A stretch of 42,512 bases of DNA from the NCBI GenBank assembly GCA_024277655.1, contig JAJRUT010000019.1, positions 1-42,512 of the forward strand, in the 5' to 3' direction. The notes beneath the pieces were generated by a model. The model searched no databases and was not told the origin of the DNA. It saw nothing but the letters and a program-made list of their open reading frames with translations. Of this stretch, positions 1-7,969 are shown piece by piece. Position numbers and translations under genes: made by a program. The DNA is from Deltaproteobacteria bacterium (GTDB taxonomy: Bacteria > Desulfobacterota > Desulfobulbia > Desulfobulbales > SURF-16). Position 1 is the stretch's first letter. Each line of letters starts with the position of its first letter.

Positions 1-702
1 ACAAACATTCAGGTCACGGACTATTTTGCCAGTGGCACCATTAACGACCAGCAGATCCTCGCCATAATCCTCGCGACAACCACCGGGGGCAGTGGCAGAT
101 TCTACGATCTTTACCTTTTTAACGAAGATAACAACAGCCTATCCTATGCAGACCATACTCCCCTTGGCGATCGAATCAAAATAAGCTGGGTGGCAATAAC
201 AGATAATCTAGTCAAAGTCTCCCTAACCTCCCACCGTGAGGGTACTGCCATGAGTAGCAAGCCTAACCTGCCCCTGGTAAAATCATTTATCTTTGCCAAC
301 CGGAAACTCTCTGCACCCAAGCAGCCTAAGGCCGCCACCACTAAGGCAACACCGCCACCAGCAAACCTTGCCGGGAAAATCTTTTACTGGCAAAGCTCCC
401 TCTATGGCAATGACACCCAGGAATCACCAGATGTCCCAGCGGATTACTCCATCACCTTTAACCCTGACTGGACCCTTGCCATCCAGTCTGACTGCAACAA
501 GACCAGCGGCCTTTTCGGACTAAAGGACTCAAAAATAACCATCAAACCGAACCTCCCCCTTAAAAGTTGTGGTGAACACTCCTTAAGTCCTGTATTTATT
601 CGGGATCTAACAGATGCTGTTAATGTGATATTCCAAAAAGACAACCTGTATATTGATCTCATCTACGATAGCGGCACCTTAATTCTAACCACCCGTCTGT
701 AA
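1..702 (+). CDS. META (HslJ-like) domain protein, 5' end outside window
   Basis: The frame is open from base 1 to the TAA at 700-702 with no obvious start, so this is the C-terminal 233 residues of a longer protein. Two parts are visible. The first ~100 residues carry the pattern of a domain often found before META domains: a TTGGSG-type turn, then LGDRIKI and a stretch ending near SLTSHREGTAM. The last ~110 residues look like a META/HslJ domain, with SDCNKTSG (the gCN..G signature), a following ITIKP strand, LKSCGEH and a closing LILTT strand. META proteins are usually exported or lipoproteins and their biochemical role is mostly unknown; the signal sequence here would lie upstream. An internal ATG at 250 and a possible start at 190 exist, but both would cut through the first domain. 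The stop lies 35 bp before lpxD on the same strand. Confidence 0.7.
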   Translation, partial: TNIQVTDYFASGTINDQQILAIILATTTGGSGRFYDLYLFNEDNNSLSYADHTPLGDRIKISWVAITDNLVKVSLTSHREGTAMSSKPNLPLVKSFIFANRKLSAPKQPKAATTKATPPPANLAGKIFYWQSSLYGNDTQESPDVPADYSITFNPDWTLAIQSDCNKTSGLFGLKDSKITIKPNLPLKSCGEHSLSPVFIRDLTDAVNVIFQKDNLYIDLIYDSGTLILTTRL

Positions 703-737
703 AACAACCAGCAAATTTAACCAGAGACTCAACATTT

Positions 738-1766
738 ATGGCCGATATTCGTTTTTTTAACAACAAGGGCCCCTTCAGCCTGGAAGAACTGGCTCAATGC
801 TCCGGAGCAACACTCCAGGAACCAGCTAAGGCGGCGATACAGATTAATAATGTTGCCACCCTTGATACTGCCGGGGAGCAGGACATAAGCTTTCTTGACA
901 ATCGTAAATATCTTGAACAATTTAAACAGACCAAGGCAACGGCCTGCATCATCCACCCCAAGATGATAGAATTTGCCCCACCCGGTACCACCTGCCTTGT
1001 TTCCCCTCTGCCATACAAGGCATACGCCTTGGTGGCTCAGGCCTTTTATCCAGTGAGTATAGAGCCTGCTGCGGGAATTGCCGCCACAGCGGTAGTTGAC
1101 CCAGGGGCCAGTATCGGTGACAATTGTCAGATTGATGCCGGGGTGGTTATTGAGGCACAGGTGGAAATCGGCGCCAACTGCCAGATTAGAGCCAATACCG
1201 TCCTAAAACAGGGTGTCGTCCTTGGTGATAATTGCCTTGTTGGTAGTAACGTCACCCTAAGTCATTGCCTCCTAGGCAACAGGGTGGTGATCTATCCAGG
1301 AGTCCAGATCGGCCAGCGAGGGTTTGGCTTTGCCATTGATCCTGCCGCCGGTTTTTTCACCGTCCCACAACTGGGTCGCGTTATCATTGGTGATGATGTC
1401 GAAGTGGGAGCAAACAGCACCATTGACCGTGGGGCTGGGCCGGACACCATTATTGGCAACGGCACCAGGATTGATAACCTTGTGCAGATCGGCCATAATG
1501 TTGAAGTGGGTAAATATTGTGTTATTGTAGCCCAGACCGGTCTTGCCGGTAGCACAACGCTTGAAGATTTTGTTATGATGGGTGGACAAAGTGGCACAGC
1601 CGGACATCTTACCATCGGCACCGGGGCGAAGATTGCTGGCCAATCCGGAATCATGCGCACGATTGAGCCGGGCGCCGAAGTCATGGGCACCCCGGCTATG
1701 CCCATCAAACAGTTTTTCAAACAGGTCGCGACCTTAAAAAAAATGACTACCAAAAGGAAAAAATAA
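738..1766 (+). CDS. lpxD: UDP-3-O-(3-hydroxyacyl)glucosamine N-acyltransferase
   Basis: LpxD adds the N-linked 3-hydroxyacyl chain from acyl-ACP to UDP-3-O-acyl-glucosamine, the third step of lipid A synthesis, in the cytoplasm. The protein has 342 residues, the usual family length. Residues ~1-100 form the uridine-binding domain (FLDNRKYLEQF region) and ~105-320 a left-handed beta-helix of hexapeptide repeats (IGDNCQI, IGANCQI, LGDNCLV). IGHNV places the catalytic histidine at H253, matching E. coli His239; H290 in the AGH segment matches E. coli His276. A helical Lys-rich tail closes the protein. It starts at ATG 738 and ends one base before lpxA, so the two are almost certainly co-transcribed. 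The usual partner fabZ is not in the window. Confidence 0.96.
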   Translation: MADIRFFNNKGPFSLEELAQCSGATLQEPAKAAIQINNVATLDTAGEQDISFLDNRKYLEQFKQTKATACIIHPKMIEFAPPGTTCLVSPLPYKAYALVAQAFYPVSIEPAAGIAATAVVDPGASIGDNCQIDAGVVIEAQVEIGANCQIRANTVLKQGVVLGDNCLVGSNVTLSHCLLGNRVVIYPGVQIGQRGFGFAIDPAAGFFTVPQLGRVIIGDDVEVGANSTIDRGAGPDTIIGNGTRIDNLVQIGHNVEVGKYCVIVAQTGLAGSTTLEDFVMMGGQSGTAGHLTIGTGAKIAGQSGIMRTIEPGAEVMGTPAMPIKQFFKQVATLKKMTTKRKK

Positions 1767-1767
1767 T

Positions 1768-2562
1768 ATGAGTGTTAAGATCGACAAACTTGCCGCCGTA
1801 GACCCGAAAGCCAAGCTTGGCGAAGATGTTACAATTGGCCCATTCTGCCATATTGGCCCTGAGGTCGAGCTGGGCGACCGGGTTGAGCTAAAATCCCATG
1901 TAGTAGTGGCTGGTATCACCTCCATTGATGAGGACACCAGGATCTTCCCCTTTGCCTCACTGGGGCATGAACCGCAGGATCTAAAATACCATGGTGAAAA
2001 GTCAAAGCTTATTATCGGCGCCAGAAACAAGATCCGCGAACATGTCACCATGAACCCCGGCACCGAGGACGACAAGATGCAAACAGTGGTGGGTGACGAT
2101 GGTCTGTTTATGATGTCATCCCATGTGGCCCATGACTGTATCGTTGGCAACCATGTGATCCTCGCCAACAATGCCACCCTGGCAGGCCACGTTGAGGTTG
2201 GTGATTTTGCCATTATCGGCGGCCTATCCGGCGCCCATCAATTTGTCCGGATTGGGGCCCACGCCATGATCGGCGGCATGTCCCCGGTTGAACACGATGT
2301 CATCCCCTACGGTATTGTCAAGGGCGACCGGGCCCACCTGGCAGGCCTTAACTATATCGGCCTTGAACGGCGGGGATTTGACAGAAAAGAGATCCAGCGC
2401 CTTATGAAGGCATACCGACAACTTTTTTCCGATGATGGCACCCTCACCGAGCTTGTGGAAGAAGTGGCAGCAACCTACGGCGATGATGAGATGGTTATGG
2501 ATATTATCGATTTTATCCGTGATATGGAAAAAAGGTCCATCACCCGACCACGAACCAAATAA
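1768..2562 (+). CDS. lpxA: acyl-ACP--UDP-N-acetylglucosamine O-acyltransferase
   Basis: LpxA performs the first committed lipid A step, moving a 3-hydroxyacyl chain from ACP to the 3-OH of UDP-GlcNAc. The 264-residue protein has hexapeptide repeats over ~1-185 and a C-terminal helical domain beginning near IGLERRGFDRKEI. The catalytic histidine is H122 in HVAHDC (E. coli His125), followed by the typical ILANNATLAGHV strand. If there is no indel in between, the hydrocarbon-ruler position (E. coli Gly173) is G170 in MIGGMSP, which would fit a long (C14-type) acyl chain; that is inference. The ATG follows the lpxD stop by one base, with AAAAGGA just upstream inside lpxD. No lpxB follows; the next gene encodes a DUF3124 protein. 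Confidence 0.96.
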   Translation: MSVKIDKLAAVDPKAKLGEDVTIGPFCHIGPEVELGDRVELKSHVVVAGITSIDEDTRIFPFASLGHEPQDLKYHGEKSKLIIGARNKIREHVTMNPGTEDDKMQTVVGDDGLFMMSSHVAHDCIVGNHVILANNATLAGHVEVGDFAIIGGLSGAHQFVRIGAHAMIGGMSPVEHDVIPYGIVKGDRAHLAGLNYIGLERRGFDRKEIQRLMKAYRQLFSDDGTLTELVEEVAATYGDDEMVMDIIDFIRDMEKRSITRPRTK

Positions 2563-2576
2563 TCAGGAGACAGTCA

Positions 2577-3047
2577 ATGCTCAGAAAAATCCTTGTTGCA
2601 ACCGGGCTTATCTTTGTACTTCTTCCCACCGGAGCCTTTGCCCGAGACACCACCCTGCTCAAACAGGCCCAAACGGTATATATCCCCGTCTACTCTCACA
2701 TATATGGTGGAGCTAAAAACAAGGAGATTCAACTCACCGCCACCGTTTCCATCCGTAATACCGACCCCAAAAACCCTTTGATCCTCAAAGAGGTCAGTTA
2801 TTACAATACCCAAGGAAGGTTGCTCAAACATTATCTAAACAGACCTGAAACCATTCCGCCCCTCGCCACAAGTCGCTTTATTGTCAAGGAAGCCGATAAG
2901 ACAGGGGGCTCTGGGGCAAATTTTATCGTTAAGTGGCAGGCCGAAAAGAAAATTCACGCCCCATTAATGGAAGCTATAATGATCAGCACCAGAATGCAGC
3001 TTGGTATATCCTTTACCTCTCGGGGCGTGGTAATTGAGGAGAGGTAG
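2577..3047 (+). CDS. DUF3124 family exported protein
   Basis: A 156-residue protein with an N-terminal signal peptide (Lys/Arg start, hydrophobic ILVATGLIFVLLPTG, likely cut after AFA). The mature part matches what I recall of DUF3124: VYIPVYSHIYGG, then SIRNTDPKNP, VSYYNTQGRLL, SRFIVKEAD, GGSGANF and a closing ISFTSRG strand. The family has no established function; the all-beta pattern and export suggest a small periplasmic protein. It lies 14 bp after lpxA on the same strand with AGGAGA before the ATG, so it is probably the last gene of the lpxD-lpxA unit. Its stop is one base from the nhaA stop on the other strand. Confidence 0.85.
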   Translation: MLRKILVATGLIFVLLPTGAFARDTTLLKQAQTVYIPVYSHIYGGAKNKEIQLTATVSIRNTDPKNPLILKEVSYYNTQGRLLKHYLNRPETIPPLATSRFIVKEADKTGGSGANFIVKWQAEKKIHAPLMEAIMISTRMQLGISFTSRGVVIEER

Positions 3048-3048
3048 G

Positions 3049-4407
3049 TTATTTCCTCTCTCCTCCCCCTACTTTTGACAGCCAAAAATAGCCCCCACTC
3101 CCAGCGAGAAGAGAAGCCGCAATAATCCCCATCTTGGCATTGGTTAAAAGTTCTGGCTGCTCGACAAAGGCCAACTCACCGATAAAAATAGCCATGGTAA
3201 AGCCGATACCGGCAAGTAAGCCGACCCCGCCAATCTGCGACAGACTCATTCCCTGGGGAAGACGAGCTACACCAAGACGAATCACCAGCCAACTAAAACC
3301 AAAAACACCAAGGAACTTCCCCCCCACAAGCCCCACCACAATCCCAAGGGTCACCGGATGCATGAGGCTCTCAGCCAGAGTCGCAAGCTCGATCCTGACC
3401 CCGGCATTAGCCAGGGCAAAAATCGGTACAACAAGAAACGAAACCCATAAATGCAGTTGATGCTCAAGCTGCTGGAGTGGCGTCTCCATGGCGTGGACTG
3501 TGGTTTCAAAATTTTGCAAAATAGCCTGTTGCTCACTATTTTCCATAATCGTCTTACCGGAATGCTCCGCTTTCTTAAATTTTTCAGTAAGCCGTTCCAT
3601 CTGGGCCGTAAACATATCAGGCAGACATTTTGAATTTGCCGGCACGGTGAGGGCGGTAAGAACCCCGGCAAGCGTTGCGTGAATACCAGATTGTAACATC
3701 ATAAGCCACAATCCACCGCCAAGAAGAAAATATGGCAAGGGCCTGCGGATACCAGCGCGATTGCAACAAATGAGCAGAAAGAGAAAAACAGCGGCCCAGC
3801 CCAGGGCCCACCAGGCAATGGCTGAAGTATAAAACAGGGCAATGATAATAATCGCCCCAAGGTCATCAACAATGGCAAGGGCAAGGAGAAAGCCTATCAA
3901 CACCTTGGGGACACGGTCACCAAGGAGCACCATAACCCCAATGGCAAAGGCAATATCCGTGGCCATGGGAATGGCCCATCCGGCCTGACCTTCACCACCA
4001 ATATTAAGTAACAAAAAGAAAAGAGCCGGCACAACCATGCCGCCGATTGCCGCAACAATGGGCAACACGGCCTGACGCAAATCAGCAAGCTCTCCCACCA
4101 AAATCTCCCGCTTTATCTCAAGGCCAACCACAAAGAAGAATAAGGCCATCAGACCATCATTAATCCAGTGATGGATAGAATAACTCAACCCAAACGTCCC
4201 AAACTGCAGAGTCACCTTGGTGTGCAAAACGGTATCATACAGGGACGACAGTCCTGAGTTAGCAAAGACCATGGCCAGAATGGCACAGGCCATAAGGAGC
4301 AGCCCACTGGACGCCTCATCGTGGATAAATTCCTCAAATGGGGTTCTGATTTTACTAAATCCCCTAGCAATCCTGGTCGTGGGTTGGAGAATTTCAAAGT
4401 TCTTCAT
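3049..4407 (-). CDS. nhaA: Na+/H+ antiporter NhaA, long form
   Basis: NhaA exchanges one Na+ for two H+ across the inner membrane and sets pH and sodium homeostasis. The protein has 452 residues against ~390 in E. coli. It shows many hydrophobic helices and the key motifs: FVVGLEIKRE near residue 93, PMATDIAFAIG with D151, and ALAIVDDLGAI with D181/D182, the counterparts of the E. coli Asp163/Asp164 ion site. The extra length is mostly a hydrophilic, partly coiled insert of ~45 residues before LEHQLHLWVSF (MERLTEKFKKAEHSG region); such inserts occur in other bacterial NhaA proteins. The start ATG at 4407 has AGGATAG upstream. It seems to be a single-gene unit, converging on the DUF3124 gene with a 1-bp gap. 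Confidence 0.95.
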   Translation of the reverse strand: MKNFEILQPTTRIARGFSKIRTPFEEFIHDEASSGLLLMACAILAMVFANSGLSSLYDTVLHTKVTLQFGTFGLSYSIHHWINDGLMALFFFVVGLEIKREILVGELADLRQAVLPIVAAIGGMVVPALFFLLLNIGGEGQAGWAIPMATDIAFAIGVMVLLGDRVPKVLIGFLLALAIVDDLGAIIIIALFYTSAIAWWALGWAAVFLFLLICCNRAGIRRPLPYFLLGGGLWLMMLQSGIHATLAGVLTALTVPANSKCLPDMFTAQMERLTEKFKKAEHSGKTIMENSEQQAILQNFETTVHAMETPLQQLEHQLHLWVSFLVVPIFALANAGVRIELATLAESLMHPVTLGIVVGLVGGKFLGVFGFSWLVIRLGVARLPQGMSLSQIGGVGLLAGIGFTMAIFIGELAFVEQPELLTNAKMGIIAASLLAGSGGYFWLSKVGGGERK

Positions 4408-4450
4408 AATGGTCTATCCTGAGGGCATAAAAAAGGATGTAAGGTTATTC

Positions 4451-4507
4451 ATGTAAAAAAAAGAGCCTTATACTATCACAGGGATACCATAGGGCTCTTT
4501 TTTTTAT
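4451..4507 (-). terminator. rho-independent terminator, bidirectional in form
   Basis: AAAAAAAAGAGCC at 4455-4466 pairs with GGCTCTTTTTTTT further right, giving an AGAGCC/GGCTCT stem with a ~20-nt loop and A/T tracts on both sides. It lies 20 bp past the stop of the minus-strand solute-binding gene and would end its transcript before nhaA. Confidence 0.75.
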
Positions 4508-4526
4508 TAAGGCAGATCAACAAAAA

Positions 4527-5330
4527 CTAGTTCAGGTAGGGTATCCATTTTCGTAAAGTGCTATCAAGACGACCATCGTCTTTATATTTTTCAAGAAAAG
4601 CATTTGCCTGTCTTTGTAGCGCCTTGTCATCCCGCTTCACGGCCCAGGCCAGATACTCTTCGGTGAGGAGATTATACACCGGCACAACCCCCTTGGACTC
4701 ATTTCTTGCGGCCGCATAGGCAATCATCGGGGCATCATAAATAAAGGCATCAATATTGCCACGAATAAGCCCAGACACGGCAGACTCTGGGGTGGTATAA
4801 CTTTTTACTTTGGCCTTTAGCAAATTCTTCCGGGCAAAATAGTCCCCCGTTGTCGCCTCTATTACGCCAACACGGATATCCTTTTTCCATTTCAGATCAT
4901 AATATCCACGGGGATACTGATTTGCCGAACCAATATCCACCAGTAGCATCTGCCCCGCCCGGAAATACGGGTCACAGAAATTAACCCGATAACTCCGTGC
5001 CTGAGTTATGGACATTCCCGACATAATGATATCCACCTTACCCTTTTCCAGGGCCAAAAGCTGGTCATCCCAAGCAAGCTCGATAAAACGCACTGGCATT
5101 CCCAAATATGCCCCAAACGCCTGACCAAGATCCGCCTCAAGACCAACAATACGGTCACCCTCCTTATAAATAAGAGGTGGCGCTGTGGGAGTAACACCGA
5201 TATACAGCTCCGGCACATCCAAGGCGACAGTACGCGCCAACTCCGAAGAGTTAAACGAAAAACAACCTGTCAGTACAAGTAAAACACCAAGTAGCAGACA
5301 CGCCTGTTGCAACAAAGACTTTATGGACAT
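4527..5330 (-). CDS. extracellular solute-binding lipoprotein, family 3
   Basis: A 267-residue SBP_bac_3-type periplasmic binding protein. With the ATG at 5330 the N-terminus is a lipoprotein signal ending in LTGC (lipid Cys23), and GAGGG sits 4-8 nt upstream; a longer TTG start at 5366 is in frame but has no better support. The body shows the family pattern: PPLIYKEGDRIVGLEADLG, a WDDQLLALEKGKVDIIMSG segment, SYRVNFCDPYF, and a C-terminal DGRLDSTLRKW. The family usually binds amino acids or opines and feeds an ABC permease. No permease or ATPase gene is nearby, so it is either an orphan binding protein for a distant transporter or part of a sensory pathway. It is divergent from another family-3 protein at 5458. 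Confidence 0.88.
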   Translation of the reverse strand: MSIKSLLQQACLLLGVLLVLTGCFSFNSSELARTVALDVPELYIGVTPTAPPLIYKEGDRIVGLEADLGQAFGAYLGMPVRFIELAWDDQLLALEKGKVDIIMSGMSITQARSYRVNFCDPYFRAGQMLLVDIGSANQYPRGYYDLKWKKDIRVGVIEATTGDYFARKNLLKAKVKSYTTPESAVSGLIRGNIDAFIYDAPMIAYAAARNESKGVVPVYNLLTEEYLAWAVKRDDKALQRQANAFLEKYKDDGRLDSTLRKWIPYLN

Positions 5331-5387
5331 AACACCCTCACAGTTAAAACATTTGATTGATAACAAAAAAAGGATTACAGGAACGAC

Positions 5388-5418
5388 TTGACCCTATACA
5401 ACAGTGGCACAAGATAAT
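5388..5418 (+). promoter_or_regulatory. possible sigma70 promoter of the 5458 gene
   Basis: TTGACC at 5388-5393 and GATAAT at 5413-5418 lie 19 bp apart (18 if AGATAA is used). They sit 40 bp before the ATG of the plus-strand binding protein, in the divergent gap. Confidence 0.4.
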
Positions 5419-5457
5419 CGTTAGCATTACATTCCCCGATTTTCAAGGAGAACCAAC

Positions 5458-6357
5458 ATGTTTAGAAAGTTTTTTTTAGCAGGAGTTGCATTAACCCTCT
5501 TACTCATCTCAGCCGTTACAAGCCTTGCAGCTCAACGGATAATTGTCTCCGGCAACATGTATTACGCTCCGGTGATGTGGGAAAAAAGTAAAAAGATTGT
5601 TGGTGTTGGCCCGGAACTCATCGCCACCATCTTCTCAGACCTTGGTATTGAATACAGTCTTGAAAATCTGGGAGAATGGGATGAAGTACAGGAACTTGCC
5701 CGCCAGGGATCAGTTGATGTCATTGTCGGGGCCTACCAGAATGATGACCGCAGAACCTATCTCAAGTTTAGCGAATCATACTTCCCCCAACCCGTTGTCA
5801 TCATTATCCCCATCGATTCACACTTTAAATTTACCACCTGGGATGATCTTATTGGCAAAAAGGGAGTTACTCATTTTGGAGAAAGCTTCGGTCAGAAGTT
5901 TGACACCTTTATGGCCAAGAACCTTGAGGTTAAACGGGCCAAAATGAAACGCTGCTTTGATCTGCTTGATACCGGCATGGTGGATTATATAATCATCGAC
6001 TTTTTTATGGGGGTCAATTACACGCAGATGCTACGCCGGATGGATTCAGTGCAGATCGTCAAACAACCAATCACTATTGAGAACATCGCTATTGCCATCG
6101 CCAAAACATCACCGCTTACGGCCAGGATCCCTGAGATCAATGCTAGAATCAAAGCCATGAAGGCAGATGGCAGTCTTGAAGCCATGATAAAGAACGCCAA
6201 CATGGAATTCCAACAATCCATGGATGCCCGAGAAAAAATGTTCAGCCGGGCCAAGAGGGATACCGCCAAGGCTAAAGGCTTGGATCCCATGGATCGTCCA
6301 GACTTTCACCAGATGTACCGGGACGCCATTGGCAATGCGACATACCTGGCATACTAA
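5458..6357 (+). CDS. periplasmic solute-binding protein, family 3-like
   Basis: A 299-residue exported protein: signal peptide with a hydrophobic core (LAGVALTLLLISAV) and likely cleavage near SLAA. The mature part fits the SBP_bac_3 fold: GNMYYAPVMWEK, VGVGPELIATIF, LGEWDEVQELARQGSVDVI, RTYLKFSESYFPQPV, and a second lobe with IGKKGVTHFGESFG and VDYIIIDFF. After the usual end of the fold (MKADGSLEAMIKN) there is a ~55-residue charged tail (SMDAREKMFSRAKRD region). No transporter genes are adjacent. The ligand cannot be read from sequence; it differs clearly from the divergent lipoprotein at 4527-5330. AAGGAG precedes the ATG. Confidence 0.82.
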   Translation: MFRKFFLAGVALTLLLISAVTSLAAQRIIVSGNMYYAPVMWEKSKKIVGVGPELIATIFSDLGIEYSLENLGEWDEVQELARQGSVDVIVGAYQNDDRRTYLKFSESYFPQPVVIIIPIDSHFKFTTWDDLIGKKGVTHFGESFGQKFDTFMAKNLEVKRAKMKRCFDLLDTGMVDYIIIDFFMGVNYTQMLRRMDSVQIVKQPITIENIAIAIAKTSPLTARIPEINARIKAMKADGSLEAMIKNANMEFQQSMDAREKMFSRAKRDTAKAKGLDPMDRPDFHQMYRDAIGNATYLAY

Positions 6358-6382
6358 AACAGTAGCAACTACCTCAAAATGC

Positions 6383-6427
6383 CTAAAAAAAGTCACTTGG
6401 AAAAACTTCTCCAAGTGGCTTTTTTTA
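6383..6427. terminator. bidirectional terminator between convergent genes
   Basis: AGTCACTTGG at 6391-6400 pairs with CCAAGTGGCT at 6411-6420 (one G-U pair), loop of 10 nt, flanked by an A-run on the left and seven T on the right. It serves the plus-strand binding protein and the minus-strand carbonic anhydrase. Confidence 0.85.
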
Positions 6428-6449
6428 TACCTGCAATATGCATGTTACC

Positions 6450-7193
6450 CTACTGGACAACAATCCTGGCATTTACAGGTTGCACAGGACGATTATTAGG
6501 CTCATGCAACGCCCCCTGAAACGCATTTAGTTGCTCCTTGGAAATAGTCACACTGTCCTTTAACATAAACCAACGAACACCTTCCGTACAAGGGGGGGTG
6601 GTAAGTGAACCATTAAAACGATAATAATCCTTGGATTCTGGCAGAAGATCAGTCGCCTTCACCTTGGCACTAAGGGTATGCTTATCCCCAGTGTGCTCAG
6701 GCATATTAGCCCAAAGACTAGCGATCCCCTTACTGGCATCACCAATATCAAACATAACAGCTACCACAGCCAGCTTGCCATCCTTTGAGGCGTGTACACA
6801 ATGCCCCTCCATGGGGAAAGACTTGCTATCAATATTGTTTTCACTGGGGGCATGAAAATGACATTGCAGAAGATCAAACTCCATACCATCAACACTAATA
6901 GAACTGCCCTTGGCAAAATTGGCCTGCACGGTATGACCATTATTAACGATATCCGTTGCCGTCGTTCCATAACTAAAACCGATGGCAGGCAAATCGCCTT
7001 CGATAAAACCAGTCAGATTAATGGGCGACTGATTTACCCCTGATTTACAGGTGCTAAACTCACTGGAAAGATCTCCCCAGTGGGCAGGGCCACCATGACC
7101 GGAATAAGACCAATGTACATCACCACTTGCCATGGCCTGACCTGAAAATAACAGGGCTCCAGCTACAACTGTACTTAAAATTGTTTTCTTCAT
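6450..7193 (-). CDS. alpha-type carbonic anhydrase, periplasmic
   Basis: Catalyses reversible hydration of CO2 to bicarbonate. The 247-residue protein starts with a signal peptide (MKKTILSTVV..., cut near AMA) and then shows the alpha-class order: HWSYSGHGGPAHWGDL, NQSPINL, the zinc ligands H112 and H114 in CHFHAPSEN, the third ligand H131 in EGHCVH, and the substrate-pocket SLTTPPCTEGV near the C-terminus. C49 and the Cys of TPPC can form the disulphide known in bacterial alpha enzymes, which fits a periplasmic place. The gene stands alone between two terminators. In an anaerobe it may help CO2/bicarbonate exchange at the envelope (inference). Confidence 0.96.
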   Translation of the reverse strand: MKKTILSTVVAGALLFSGQAMASGDVHWSYSGHGGPAHWGDLSSEFSTCKSGVNQSPINLTGFIEGDLPAIGFSYGTTATDIVNNGHTVQANFAKGSSISVDGMEFDLLQCHFHAPSENNIDSKSFPMEGHCVHASKDGKLAVVAVMFDIGDASKGIASLWANMPEHTGDKHTLSAKVKATDLLPESKDYYRFNGSLTTPPCTEGVRWFMLKDSVTISKEQLNAFQGALHEPNNRPVQPVNARIVVQ

Positions 7194-7300
7194 CTCTACT
7201 TCTCCCTCTGAAATAATAAGAACGCAACTTTCCCATATTCACGCGCTATACTATCTCCACGCTCCTATTTCACAATACCAGAGAGCAACTCAATCTTTTT

Positions 7301-7369
7301 GAATTCAGAATTCAGAACCAGTAACCCCGTAAAACAACGCGGGAATATGCCATTCTGAATTCTTAATTC
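7301..7369. repeat. imperfect inverted repeat with GAATTCAG words
   Basis: A 17-nt arm at 7301-7317 (two overlapping GAATTCAGAA words) is the reverse complement of 7353-7369 with one mismatch. The loop contains a short CCCG/CGGG stem. The same word recurs in an inverted repeat at 27011-27142. Confidence 0.8.
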
Positions 7370-7552
7370 AAATTGTAATCAAGCCAAACAGACACTCCGA
7401 AATGACAATAGTCCCGCAGAGTAACACTGTGGCAGAAAAGTCACCCCACACTACCCTGAACAGCCCAAATAAGCTGAACAAGGTGTGCAACACGAGCCAA
7501 TGCTATACACCCAACGCGGAGATGTGTCATCACCCTATTTCGAAAAAAAGCC

Positions 7553-7590
7553 AAAAAAAAAAAGCTGAGGAAATTTCCTCAGCTTTTTTA
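7553..7590. terminator. palindromic terminator
   Basis: Positions 7561-7586 are a perfect 26-nt palindrome (AAAGCTGAGG arm, AAATTT centre), with an A-run before and a T-run after. It lies 48 bp past the stop of the minus-strand winged-helix gene and can work in both directions. Confidence 0.88.
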
Positions 7591-7637
7591 CATAACCCCT
7601 AAATAACATTCGGGTTTTCTTATAATTTTGAGCCAGT

Positions 7638-7865
7638 CTATTTTGCTGATCGGCCCTCATCAGTAATTTCATATTTACAACGAACAGGACTGCTGATATA
7701 GCCTTTCTTCTTCAAAGCAGTCAACTTACAACTCACCGACTTTGACTCAAGACCTACAGCCCCAGCAATATCTTTACAACTACACGGCTCACTGCATTTT
7801 GCCATCGCCGCAAGAATCTTTTTCTGATCTTCATTCAATCCTTTTTTACATCCGCATCCAGCCAT
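7638..7865 (-). CDS. small Cys-rich winged-helix DNA-binding protein
   Basis: A 75-residue protein that is almost only a winged helix: helix 1 (NEDQKKILAAMAK), a helix-turn-helix (CKDIAGAVGLESKSVSCKLTAL) and a wing (GYISSPVRCKYEITDEG). Seven of 75 residues are Cys: C4 and C6 in an N-terminal CGC, C24, C28 and C30 in CSEPCSC, then C46 and C63. The C-x3-C-x-C cluster just before the recognition region suggests metal or redox control, but no ligand set is established. It is like ArsR/MarR-type transcription factors in fold only; the exact family is not recognised. A good AAAGGAG precedes the ATG. It is divergent from recQ with a ~100-bp gap, so it could regulate that operon or itself. Confidence 0.75.
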   Translation of the reverse strand: MAGCGCKKGLNEDQKKILAAMAKCSEPCSCKDIAGAVGLESKSVSCKLTALKKKGYISSPVRCKYEITDEGRSAK

Positions 7866-7969
7866 GATAATCTCCTTTTTTGATTTTAACCTCTACAACC
7901 TAAGTAGTAATTATTCCTATTAGGTCAATTTGTCAAGATTTTTCTCTTCCCCCTAAAGCCCCCCTTACT

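Larger units (their letters stand above)
7194..7637. other. 443-bp intergenic region
   Basis: Holds an inverted repeat (7301-7369) and a palindromic terminator (7553-7590). A 66-codon open frame at 7402-7602 runs into the terminator, has no ribosome site and low-complexity composition, and is not considered a gene. I see nothing else in this stretch apart from what must be the carbonic anhydrase promoter near 7200-7260, which I could not define. Confidence 0.6.

Noticed and set aside
3500..3660. Insert in NhaA as a novel domain
   Set aside because: A hydrophilic insert at this place is known from other long NhaA proteins.
7402..7602. 66-codon open frame in the gap after the carbonic anhydrase
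   Set aside because: Its 3' end consists of the terminator palindrome, and there is no ribosome site or protein-like pattern.
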